NCBI GenBank assembly: GCA_018266215.1
Contig: JAFEAV010000014.1
Span: forward strand, 35,163-99,162
Direction of reading: 5' to 3'
DNA length: 64,000 bases
From: Cyanobacteria bacterium SZAS LIN-3
GTDB taxonomy: Bacteria; Cyanobacteriota; Vampirovibrionia; Obscuribacterales; Obscuribacteraceae
Positions 56,910 to 64,000 of the stretch are shown here, one piece after another; positions within the stretch are counted from its first letter, which is position 1; each line of letters opens with the position of its first letter. Below the pieces are notes generated by a model that worked only from the letters and a program-made list of their open reading frames with translations, searched no databases and was not told where the DNA came from. The position numbers were made by a program, and so were the translations under genes.

Positions 56910-58535
56910 CTACGAGACGGGGGCAAGCTGCGAAGCGAGATTGCGCGCCAGGTTGCCGAGCTCGCCTTTTAGCCTGAGCGAATCCCAGCCGCAGAGCTCT
57001 TGCATCATACGGGACACTCGCGGGGCGGCGTCCAGGCATTGTTCGCGGTGGAGAAAGCCCAGGCGGATGCGGCGACAGAGTACGTCTTCTAAGGATACGG
57101 CCATTTCGTTGTTGACGCAGTGCTCGACCTCGGCCATGAGCGGCGGGAAATCCGGGCAGATGCGTTCATTCAGGGCCGGATTTTGCTCGATCAAGTCGAG
57201 CACCAGCAGAGCGTCTTTGCCGTAGTTTGTGACGAGGTGATCGAGACTGGCCGGATCGACGCTCAGCTTGCGGGCGCGAGCGGCTATCTGGGCCGTCGTC
57301 AGAAGATAGTCCTGTTTGTCGACGAAGCCGCCGAGCATTGTCGGAGCGGGCGGCGCTTCATTATTTCTGGGACCAATCTTATTAGTGATGAAATGCAGCG
57401 CTTTTTTTGCGGTCTTTTTCAAGTCTCTCAAGTGGCAGCCGTAGGCCATAAACATGCCGTTGGGGCCGCGGTATACCGAGGGCTCGCCGTTCAATTCGTC
57501 GGTCTCGATGTCAAAACCGGACCAGGCACAGGCGATATCTGCGCCGGTGACTTTGCGACCGGGGCGTTTGTAGCGGTTGATCCAGTCGAGTAAATAATTG
57601 ATGTCCTCGGCCGTCGGTACCGGATTTTCCGGTCCGTCTTCGGTTACCTGCCGGCTCGAGCCGACCAGTAGCGCTCTTTGCCAGGGCACGATGAAAACAT
57701 AGCGACCTTCCTCGGCGGGCAGCAGAAGCGCCCCTCCGACCTCGAGGGCCGATGGCGGCAAAATTATGTGCGTGGTGCGGAATTTTTTGAAGCCCAGATG
57801 GGTGTCTTCGATAGGCCCGGCCATGCCGGCGAGATTGGCACTCCAGGCGCCGCAGGCGCTGACGAATGCCTTTGCCCGGACGGTAAATTCCTGGCCTTCG
57901 ATGCGGTCGCGCAGGACGACCGATCTCACGTCTCCGTCCTGGCTTTCAAAGCTCCGGGCTTCCAGATAGTTGACTGTGATGGCGCCTTTGCCTGAGGCGG
58001 CTTTGAGCAGCTCCAGGGTATAGCGGCTGTCGTCATAAAAACAATCGTGGAAGCTCAAGCCCCCTGCCACCACTGCTGGGGCGAGAGCGGGCACCGCCCG
58101 CAGGGCGTCTTTTTTGCTCAGGCGCTTATGACCGCGAGCTTTGCCGAGCACATTGCCCTGTACGTCTTGTATGGCCAGACCGAGCTGGGCCTTGACGCTG
58201 AAGAGCATGCGGTTGGATGCGATGGGCATAAGAAAGGCGAAGTCTTTCACCATATGCGGTGCGGTCTGATAGAGTTCGCTGATGGTTTTTGTTTTGCTCG
58301 ATCCCGGCTTCATGCTGAAGGGGTTGCCGCCGCCGACATAATCTGGCGCGCCGGCGATTTTGCTGGTGCGGCTGCTGGCACCGGCGGCAAAATCATCCTT
58401 GTCGGCGAGCAGTACGGAAAAACCGTCAGAGGCGGCTTCCAGCGCTATGCCCGCGCCAAGTAAGCCGCCTCCGGTTACAACCAGATCGTATTCGCTCTCG
58501 TGGAGGCTGTTGAGGATTTGGTTGCGTCGGTTCAT
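56910..58535 (-). CDS. FAD-dependent glycerol-3-phosphate dehydrogenase-like protein
   Basis: The 541-residue flavoprotein fits the GlpD/GlpA group. FAD motif VTGGGLLGAGIALEAASDG near 20-38, DKDDFAAGASSRTSK near 44-58, and the C-terminal helical GlpD-type domain (DHLVTNYGKDALLVLDLIEQNP, then VEHCVNNEMAVSLEDVLCRRIRLG) are present. The usual SSRS-x-K-LIHGGLRYLE motif is altered (SSRTSKIAGAPDYVGGG), so the substrate may differ from glycerol 3-phosphate. ATG 58535 is chosen one base after the stop of the glycine-zipper gene; the family N-terminus begins there. Head of a close-packed unit. Confidence 0.8.
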   Translation of the reverse strand: MNRRNQILNSLHESEYDLVVTGGGLLGAGIALEAASDGFSVLLADKDDFAAGASSRTSKIAGAPDYVGGGNPFSMKPGSSKTKTISELYQTAPHMVKDFAFLMPIASNRMLFSVKAQLGLAIQDVQGNVLGKARGHKRLSKKDALRAVPALAPAVVAGGLSFHDCFYDDSRYTLELLKAASGKGAITVNYLEARSFESQDGDVRSVVLRDRIEGQEFTVRAKAFVSACGAWSANLAGMAGPIEDTHLGFKKFRTTHIILPPSALEVGGALLLPAEEGRYVFIVPWQRALLVGSSRQVTEDGPENPVPTAEDINYLLDWINRYKRPGRKVTGADIACAWSGFDIETDELNGEPSVYRGPNGMFMAYGCHLRDLKKTAKKALHFITNKIGPRNNEAPPAPTMLGGFVDKQDYLLTTAQIAARARKLSVDPASLDHLVTNYGKDALLVLDLIEQNPALNERICPDFPPLMAEVEHCVNNEMAVSLEDVLCRRIRLGFLHREQCLDAAPRVSRMMQELCGWDSLRLKGELGNLARNLASQLAPVS

Positions 58536-58536
58536 T

Positions 58537-59019
58537 TTAGTGGAATTCTTTCTTGAGGAAGCCTGCTCCCAGGCCAACTGCAGCACCGAGTGCGGCACCT
58601 TCCACTACCCGTTTGCCCTTGCCGTGACCCTTGTTCATGGCCAGAGACAGACCTGCTCCGCTGAGGGTGCCCATGGCCATGTCTTTCATATAAGGGTGAG
58701 CCTTCATTGTTTTGCTGCCGCTGATGGCGCCGACTGTGGCCCCGGTCCCGGCTCCAATTGCCGCGCCGCGGAGGGCGCCTTTACCGGAGAGCAGGCCGAC
58801 GGCGGCACCGGCAGCTGTGCCGACACCAGCGCCGATGGCTGCTTTTTTGACTTTAGGGTGGGTCTGGAAGTAAGTTTTGGCCTGGGTGGTACGGTGCGAG
58901 ATACCGGCCTGGTAAGTGTCTGCCAGTGCTGACTGAGTCGGGGTGATGAGCATGCTGGCCTGGCTGGAAATGAGGCTGAGGGCTATCGCAAGAGCCGAGT
59001 GCTTAAAAGTCATTTGCAT
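58537..59019 (-). CDS. Glycine-zipper envelope protein
   Basis: The 160-residue protein has a signal peptide (~1-34, ending ALA-DTY). Two Gly-zipper blocks (AAIGAGVGTAAGAAVGLLSG near 60-79 and RGAAIGAGTGATVGAISG near 84-101) and a third Gly/Ala run (EGAALGAAVGLGAGFL near the end) form hydrophobic hairpins of the YMGG/Gly-zipper type found in outer-membrane proteins. ATG 59019 has GGAG five bases upstream; an in-frame upstream extension to 59091 is unlikely. One base separates its stop from the next gene's ATG. Confidence 0.7.
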   Translation of the reverse strand: MQMTFKHSALAIALSLISSQASMLITPTQSALADTYQAGISHRTTQAKTYFQTHPKVKKAAIGAGVGTAAGAAVGLLSGKGALRGAAIGAGTGATVGAISGSKTMKAHPYMKDMAMGTLSGAGLSLAMNKGHGKGKRVVEGAALGAAVGLGAGFLKKEFH

Positions 59020-59377
59020 TTTCACTCCAAAAAAATTTAAACAAATGTCTGACCTGTGCCGTTTTGTGAAGGCAGAATTAACGCCAGACATACACAGGCT
59101 ACCACTAATTTCGTCTTATTTAAATAACGAAATCCGAGTCAGGGAGCCGTTATCCATCACGATCGCATGTGGATATCGCAAGTATGTCCGAGGGCTATCT
59201 TTTGGTTCGCACGCCTCTTGATAACGCCCTCGTAGACCTTATTTTTTGCCCATCTGCCCTCAAAGCTGGCCTAAAGCTCAGGCAAAATTTGTCGATATTG
59301 ACTATCCTTCCCTATGCTGCGACAGTCATCGTGCAGTTTTGGTCCCAGTTTGAATCCGCAACGAGAACACAGGTCTT
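59020..59377. promoter_or_regulatory. 358-base intergenic region with an operator-like palindrome
   Basis: This gap separates the divergent glycine-zipper and CHAT genes. A near-perfect inverted repeat at 59108-59133 has arms ATTTCG...TTATTT / AAATAA...CGAAAT with a 2-base asymmetry. It could bind a regulator of one or both genes. Near the CHAT gene, TTGTCG (59291-59296) and TATGCT (59315-59320) with an 18-base spacer make a weak promoter candidate. No other coding signal seen. Confidence 0.4.
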
Positions 59378-62356
59378 ATGAGAAAAGTTATTGCAGTCGC
59401 GTGCTCAGTGCTTCTAGGCAGTGCCTCAATTGTGGCGCCACTAGCGGCCTTCGGGCGCGACATGAACTTGCTGGCCGCTGCCCCTCCCAGCAAAACTCAA
59501 GTCAAAACTTATGGTGAAGGCATCAACAATCTGCCTAACAGCGGCGGTGACTACCTCAACGACAGGTCCAGAGGCAGCGAAGCCGTCGTCAGACAGCTGC
59601 AGCAGTTGACCGATTTGCAACAGACGCCCGAGTCCATCGAAAAGCTGAACGACCTCGACAAAAAGGGCGAGGAGTTCTACAAGCAGCACCTCTACAATCA
59701 GGCGCTGACCAGCTGGCAGGAAGAGTACGGCATGTCGCTCGACCTCAAGTTTGCCGAGGGTCAGGGACGCGCTTTGACGAATATGTGCCGCATCTACGTC
59801 GATCAAGGGCAGTGGATCAAAGCGAAGTATCTGGGTGAAAACGCCGTTGAAGTACTGGCCGGCGTGCACAATGATCGGGCCCTGGCTAAAGCTCGCGTGG
59901 CACTGGGTCAGGCCTACTTCGGTCTGGACAACCCCACCTGGGCCGTCCAACAGCTGGATGCCGCTCTCAAAGTTTTGACCGCCACGAGTATGACCGATCC
60001 GGCGGAAGCCAGCAGCGTCATGTATCTCTGCGGCCAGCTCTGTATTAAGTTCAACAAGCCCAAGGAAGCGATTCGCTTCTTCCAGCAGGGCGCAACTTAT
60101 TCCATGCAAATGAATGATTACCCCCGGGTGATTTCGGTTCGCACGGCAATCGTTGCTTCAATGATTGAAATGGGCTGGCTGGTAGCGGCTCTGGAAGAAG
60201 CAAACAACATGCTCTCCCAGGCCAAGTCAATCAAAACCAATCCCGATGTTTATGTCATTCCCGCCTTGCAATGTCTGGCTAATGCTCAGTATGCGGCGGG
60301 TGAATATGCTCAGGCCAAGGCAACTTATGAGCAGTGCTACGGCATGCTTCAGAAGATTCAGAGTAAGGCCTTCAGTGATGTTGCGCGCGCCAACCTCGAT
60401 GAAGGTTATGGATTTGTCCTCAGCGCCACCGGCGATCACGAGCAGGCCAGACAATACATGCTCAAGGCTCTGCGCGTCTTCACCGCTAAATCGGATACAT
60501 TCAGTGAAACGCAGGTGTTGAATGCCCTGGGTGTAATTGAAGTGACCGATGGCCAGCCGGGCAAGGCTCTGACTTATTTCCAGCAGGCGCTTGATTATAT
60601 TTCGGTGCTCAATCCCAAGATTCCTAAACTGAATGCTTTGATTTTGCAAAACATGGCGGTGGCCGAGTATCGCACCGGTGCTTTCCGTAACGCTAAAGGG
60701 CACCTGGACGGAGCTCTTACCGTTCTTGCCAAAGCTTCCGAATCGACCATTCAATGTCGCCTGCAGCAGTCTCTGGCTGAGGTTAATTTCAAGTCCGCCG
60801 ATCTGACCGCTGCCGAGGCCAAGGTCAACAAAGCCATCACGATGGCCGACAAGATCAAAGACGATGCCTGCCTCTGGCGGTCTCATGCGCTTCTGGCCAA
60901 GATTCAAATTGCCCAGGGCAATATCGAACCTGCCAAAGAATCTCTCAAGAGTGCGCTGTCCTATTTCCGTTCTCCTCAGGCCGGTGATTTCTCCAGCGCT
61001 GACTGTTTGCAATTCCCCACTACTCGTGAGGACATGGCCGATTCCTTCGTCGCACTCATGGCCAGCCAGGGTATGACTGAGGATGCTCTTCTTGCTGCCG
61101 AGCAGCTCAAGGAAGAGGGCTTCATCACCGAGTGGTTGCGCCGCGGTGGTCAGGTCAAGCCTGAAGATCGCGACGTATACAGTGAGCTCGTTACCCAGCG
61201 CGTCCATATCCATGCCGCCGAGGTGGCCGCCAATCCTTCTACCTTGCAAAAGGAATGGCAGAGCTGGTTGGAGCGTTTCCGTGGTCTGATCAAGACCAAC
61301 CGCGCCCTGGCAAGATTGGTGGCACCGGTACCGACAATGCCTTCGGACATTATTGCGGCGGTGCAGCGAGACAATGCCACGGCTCTCGAGTACCTCGTCG
61401 GACCTGATGCCTCGATGGTCTTCACAATCGACTCCCAGGGTCGAATCTCCTCCACCAGTCTCTCCGTTAATCGCGCTCGTTTGAAGAGCCAGGTTGCGGC
61501 CCTCCTGTCCGGAGCCGTTAAGTCCGGCGACGCTCCTTCACCCGAGAGTGAAAGACAGAATCTGAGATTGCTTTATAACGAGCTTCTGCCGGCCTCGGTG
61601 AGACAGTTCCTGCCGAAAACACCGGAACAGATGATTGTCATAATTCCTGATGGAGTGTTGTTCAATCTGCCTTTTGCGGCGCTTATCGATGAGCGTGGCA
61701 AGTTCTTTGTGGAAAATCATTTGCTGACGATGGCTTCGTCCATGTCCGTGCTTGTGGATAATTCACCCAAAACACAGGACGATCTCAGCGTCATTGTTGC
61801 CAGCATGGGTGGTGCCAGTGACAGCGGAGAAAGCGATCAGATAGCTCATGTGGTTGGCGTTGATCGCATCACCACGCTCAACGGCAAAGACGCAGCCATA
61901 ACCAATCTTGAAGAGCAGGCGAAGGGCAAGTCGGTCGTGCACATCTGTGCTCGCCTACCTCTTATAGAGAGCAACCCGCTGCGCTCAGTGCTTCCCATAT
62001 TTTCCGACAAAGGCGATGCCACCAAAAATGTCACCGCCGGCAGATTATTCGGCACCAGCATGCCCAGTGATCTGATTGTCTGGAGCGCTACCTCCGTAAA
62101 CAATAAGGACGTTCGGGGCAATGCGGTTAAGGTATTCAGCCGCGGTCTCAATTATGTGGGCGCAAGAAATGTGCTGATGAGCCTTTGGTCTCAACCTGAC
62201 GCGCAAAGAATTGACGAGCTTGTTAACTTCTATAAGGGTAAGCAAGCTGGACTCAATCCTGCACAGTCATTGAGAAAAGCTCAGCTGGTCGGCCTTTCGC
62301 GTGATCCGTCGCCCAGCTCCTGGGCTGCCTATCAGCTACTGGGCCCAGGATATTGA
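59378..62356 (+). CDS. Secreted TPR protein with degenerate C-terminal CHAT domain
   Basis: The 992-residue product has a signal peptide (~1-28). Up to ten or so TPR units span ~95-560 (EEFYKQHLYNQALTSWQEEYG, PKEAIRFFQQGATYSMQMND, GEYAQAKATYEQCYGML, GQPGKALTYFQQALDYI). A CHAT (caspase-like) domain covers ~730-992: MIVIIPDGVLFNLPFAAL, then a VVHICA strand (H855) and IVWSATS (T905) strand, and a C-terminal ARNVLMSLW...SSWAAYQLLG. In active CHAT proteases the second strand ends in HG and the third reads LSAC; here RLP and SAT replace them, so the His-Cys dyad appears lost. It is likely a binding scaffold, not a protease. Confidence 0.88.
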   Translation: MRKVIAVACSVLLGSASIVAPLAAFGRDMNLLAAAPPSKTQVKTYGEGINNLPNSGGDYLNDRSRGSEAVVRQLQQLTDLQQTPESIEKLNDLDKKGEEFYKQHLYNQALTSWQEEYGMSLDLKFAEGQGRALTNMCRIYVDQGQWIKAKYLGENAVEVLAGVHNDRALAKARVALGQAYFGLDNPTWAVQQLDAALKVLTATSMTDPAEASSVMYLCGQLCIKFNKPKEAIRFFQQGATYSMQMNDYPRVISVRTAIVASMIEMGWLVAALEEANNMLSQAKSIKTNPDVYVIPALQCLANAQYAAGEYAQAKATYEQCYGMLQKIQSKAFSDVARANLDEGYGFVLSATGDHEQARQYMLKALRVFTAKSDTFSETQVLNALGVIEVTDGQPGKALTYFQQALDYISVLNPKIPKLNALILQNMAVAEYRTGAFRNAKGHLDGALTVLAKASESTIQCRLQQSLAEVNFKSADLTAAEAKVNKAITMADKIKDDACLWRSHALLAKIQIAQGNIEPAKESLKSALSYFRSPQAGDFSSADCLQFPTTREDMADSFVALMASQGMTEDALLAAEQLKEEGFITEWLRRGGQVKPEDRDVYSELVTQRVHIHAAEVAANPSTLQKEWQSWLERFRGLIKTNRALARLVAPVPTMPSDIIAAVQRDNATALEYLVGPDASMVFTIDSQGRISSTSLSVNRARLKSQVAALLSGAVKSGDAPSPESERQNLRLLYNELLPASVRQFLPKTPEQMIVIIPDGVLFNLPFAALIDERGKFFVENHLLTMASSMSVLVDNSPKTQDDLSVIVASMGGASDSGESDQIAHVVGVDRITTLNGKDAAITNLEEQAKGKSVVHICARLPLIESNPLRSVLPIFSDKGDATKNVTAGRLFGTSMPSDLIVWSATSVNNKDVRGNAVKVFSRGLNYVGARNVLMSLWSQPDAQRIDELVNFYKGKQAGLNPAQSLRKAQLVGLSRDPSPSSWAAYQLLGPGY

Positions 62357-62570
62357 TGTCAAGCTGAAATTCTCACTGGCGCAAATTAAGCAGTTGTCAG
62401 AAAATAGTCCCAGGCATCCAAGAACTCTAGAGGACTAAACAGGCAAGCGCTGCAGATTAAGTCTTGAAGTCAAGTGTATATACACTGGGCTAACGGATGT
62501 ATAAAAGAGGGCTATAGCCCGGGCTGAGGCTCTTGATATTTAGTACGCAATCAGGAATTTAGTACCAAGA

Positions 62571-64000
62571 ATGCAGATGTATATGACAAGCGGTAGTCCG
62601 CGAAAGGCTACAAGGCGACCTTTTTCTTTCATAGCCGGCGCCAGGCGCATCGTACCGTGCGCACTGAGTGTGGTGCTGATCGCACAGGGTGTATCACTTT
62701 CGCTGCCTGGTCTTGCTCTGGCTGCTCTGGCCGATGAGACGCAAGCCGCGCCTTCCTGGAATGATGTCTCTTCTGGTTCAGCCGAGATTTTTGAGAACAA
62801 GTCCATCGCCGAAGCGACCAAGGTCCTGCCGGTGGAAAATGCCACCACATCCAGCGCCAATATTTTGACGCCGGCTGAGGTCGACGCCAAAGCAAAGGCC
62901 GCGGCTGAAGCACCTGTTGCCAGAGCCGTCGAAGTAAAAGAGGCTGAAAAGCCGGCGGAAACAACAGAGGTATTGGTTGTTGATGATGCCGCGCCCAAAG
63001 CTTCCGAACCGGTCAAATCTACCGAACCGGTCAAATCCACCGAGTCTGCCAAAGTCGACGGCACTCTGACTGCTCCGGAGAGCACAAATCTTGCCACTCC
63101 CGCCGCAGCAGCTGCCCCTGTCGCCGCTCCCGAGTCAGCCGCTCTTATAGCTCCGGCAACTGCCGAAGGCGCTCCCGTAGCTACTCCCGACGCCGGTGCC
63201 GCCGAGGCCGCTCTCAAGCCCGCGCCGCAGGTCGGTGTGCACGGCACCGTTGATTCACTATCGAGCGAGATGCTTCAGTCTCTCGGCGCTACCATCAATG
63301 TCACCGAAAAGGTGACCGAAGCTGATGGCACAGTGCAGGAAGGCGGAGTGCTGGTCGTTGACTGTGATGAAAAAGAACAGGTTCAGGACGAGATCAAATA
63401 CGAAAATCTCGAAACCGACGAAGGCAAAACCCATATCAAAACCGGTGCGCGATTCCCTGTTGTGGTCACATCGCAGATTTCTTCCAAGACCGCCAAAAAA
63501 GGCGATGCTGTTGAAGCCCGCCTGAAATACGATCTGAAGATTGGCGATCGTCTGATCGCCCACAAGGGCGCTGAAGTGCACGGGCACATCAATTATGCTC
63601 TCAAGGCTCGCTCCGTCATGCACTCTCTGGTCAGCCCCGAGCGCTGGTATCGCAACTCAGGATGTCTGGGCGTAGAGTTTGACGAAATCATCAACGACAA
63701 AGGTGAGCACTTGCCGCTTGTGGCCTGTCCCGCTCGCACCTCGCGCATCGTCAAAAACAAAAACGAAGGCCGGGTACTGGGCGTCAACCACCTGGGTCAG
63801 GTGACCGGACCCTGGTCGCAGCAGCTGCGCTATAAAGCTATCCGTATCGGCCTGAACGCTGCTATGGCTCCTGCCGGTGTTTTCAGCTTCGGCGCCATGC
63901 CTGTGGCTCTGGGTCTGATCGGTGCCGCCAACCCATCTTTTGCCTTCATGAAGCCGGTCGGCAACAATGTCCGCCACCGTCGTCTTAAGGGATTCGCCTG
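62571..64000 (+). CDS. Secreted Ala/Pro-rich hypothetical protein (3' end outside window)
   Basis: An open frame with no stop runs from ATG 62571 to the window edge (476 codons seen). In-frame ATGs at 62577 and 62583 are alternatives. A basic N-terminus and hydrophobic segment (~25-48, VVLIAQGVSLSLPGLALA) look like a signal peptide. A long low-complexity Ala/Pro/Glu/Val linker follows (~50-220) with the repeat SEPVKSTEPVKSTESAK near 145-162. A structured domain (~225 on) has GARFPVVVTSQISSKTAKKGD and LKIGDRLIAHKGAEVHGHINYALKAR, which resembles the beta-barrel of conjugation-type TrbI/VirB10 proteins only loosely. A hydrophobic segment lies near the edge. No family assigned. Confidence 0.65.
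   Translation, partial: MQMYMTSGSPRKATRRPFSFIAGARRIVPCALSVVLIAQGVSLSLPGLALAALADETQAAPSWNDVSSGSAEIFENKSIAEATKVLPVENATTSSANILTPAEVDAKAKAAAEAPVARAVEVKEAEKPAETTEVLVVDDAAPKASEPVKSTEPVKSTESAKVDGTLTAPESTNLATPAAAAAPVAAPESAALIAPATAEGAPVATPDAGAAEAALKPAPQVGVHGTVDSLSSEMLQSLGATINVTEKVTEADGTVQEGGVLVVDCDEKEQVQDEIKYENLETDEGKTHIKTGARFPVVVTSQISSKTAKKGDAVEARLKYDLKIGDRLIAHKGAEVHGHINYALKARSVMHSLVSPERWYRNSGCLGVEFDEIINDKGEHLPLVACPARTSRIVKNKNEGRVLGVNHLGQVTGPWSQQLRYKAIRIGLNAAMAPAGVFSFGAMPVALGLIGAANPSFAFMKPVGNNVRHRRLKGFA

Noticed and set aside
60227..61249. 340-codon minus-strand ORF opposite the TPR-CHAT gene
   Set aside because: The TPR repeats on the plus strand explain the sequence.
62540..63247. 235-codon minus-strand ORF opposite the edge gene
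   Set aside because: Ala/Ser-rich mirror of the Ala/Pro linker. The plus frame is open for over 1.4 kb with a signal peptide and a structured domain.

Overview
The window looks like chromosome from a diderm, environmental bacterium of the non-photosynthetic Cyanobacteria-related lineage (Vampirovibrionia/Melainabacteria, probably near Candidatus Obscuribacter). This is inferred from gene content, not from a marker phylogeny. The supporting content is an lpxI-type lipid A gene (so an outer membrane), a type III glutamine synthetase, four Ser/Thr kinases of which three carry leucine-rich repeats, several secreted TPR proteins, a TPR-CHAT protein and a giant beta-helix exoprotein. I see no insertion sequence, prophage, integrase or CRISPR array. 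Many genes are of unknown function.

Layout. 0-6.3 kb: a secreted hypothetical protein, a CoA-disulfide-reductase/rhodanese fusion with a hemerythrin gene upstream of it, a HEAT-like protein and a secreted repeat protein. 6.3-10.8 kb: five minus-strand hypothetical genes, two of them directly abutting. 10.8-14.5 kb: a helical-repeat gene and a solitary, TTG-started rpsB, each preceded by a copy of the same ~120-base promoter/leader-like repeat, then two hypothetical genes. 14.7-19.0 kb: tRNA-Arg(ACG) with a terminator, a secreted protein, lpxI, a TPR protein and an unknown protein. 19.1-22.0 kb: yjbQ and glnN (GSIII) with a strong terminator. 22.0-35.8 kb: two paralogous kinase-TM-LRR receptors flank a 2,543-residue secreted beta-helix protein and a secreted TPR protein. 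35.9-38.7 kb: a CHASE3-like/GGDEF/EAL c-di-GMP protein coupled to a secreted protein. 38.7-44.6 kb: a minus-strand operon of a YdeP-like molybdopterin oxidoreductase and two kinases with overlapping or 1-base junctions. 44.7-49.3 kb: a secreted helical-repeat protein, typA and the divergent rsgA. 49.3-59.0 kb: a TPR gene and a tightly packed minus-strand gene run (glycine-zipper protein, FAD glycerol-3-phosphate-dehydrogenase-like protein, D-2-hydroxyacid dehydrogenase, Trm112-like/methyltransferase, GT87-like membrane protein, SIMPL protein, hrpB). 59.4-64.0 kb: a TPR-CHAT protein whose catalytic dyad looks lost, then a secreted Ala/Pro-rich protein running off the window.

How they may work together. 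Phosphorylation (four kinases), c-di-GMP turnover and large secreted or outer-membrane proteins dominate the middle of the window, which suggests a surface-attachment or envelope-sensing region. The oxidoreductase-kinase-kinase operon hints at a redox enzyme sharing expression with two membrane kinases. The flanks carry ordinary housekeeping genes (rpsB, typA, rsgA, lpxI, glnN, hrpB).
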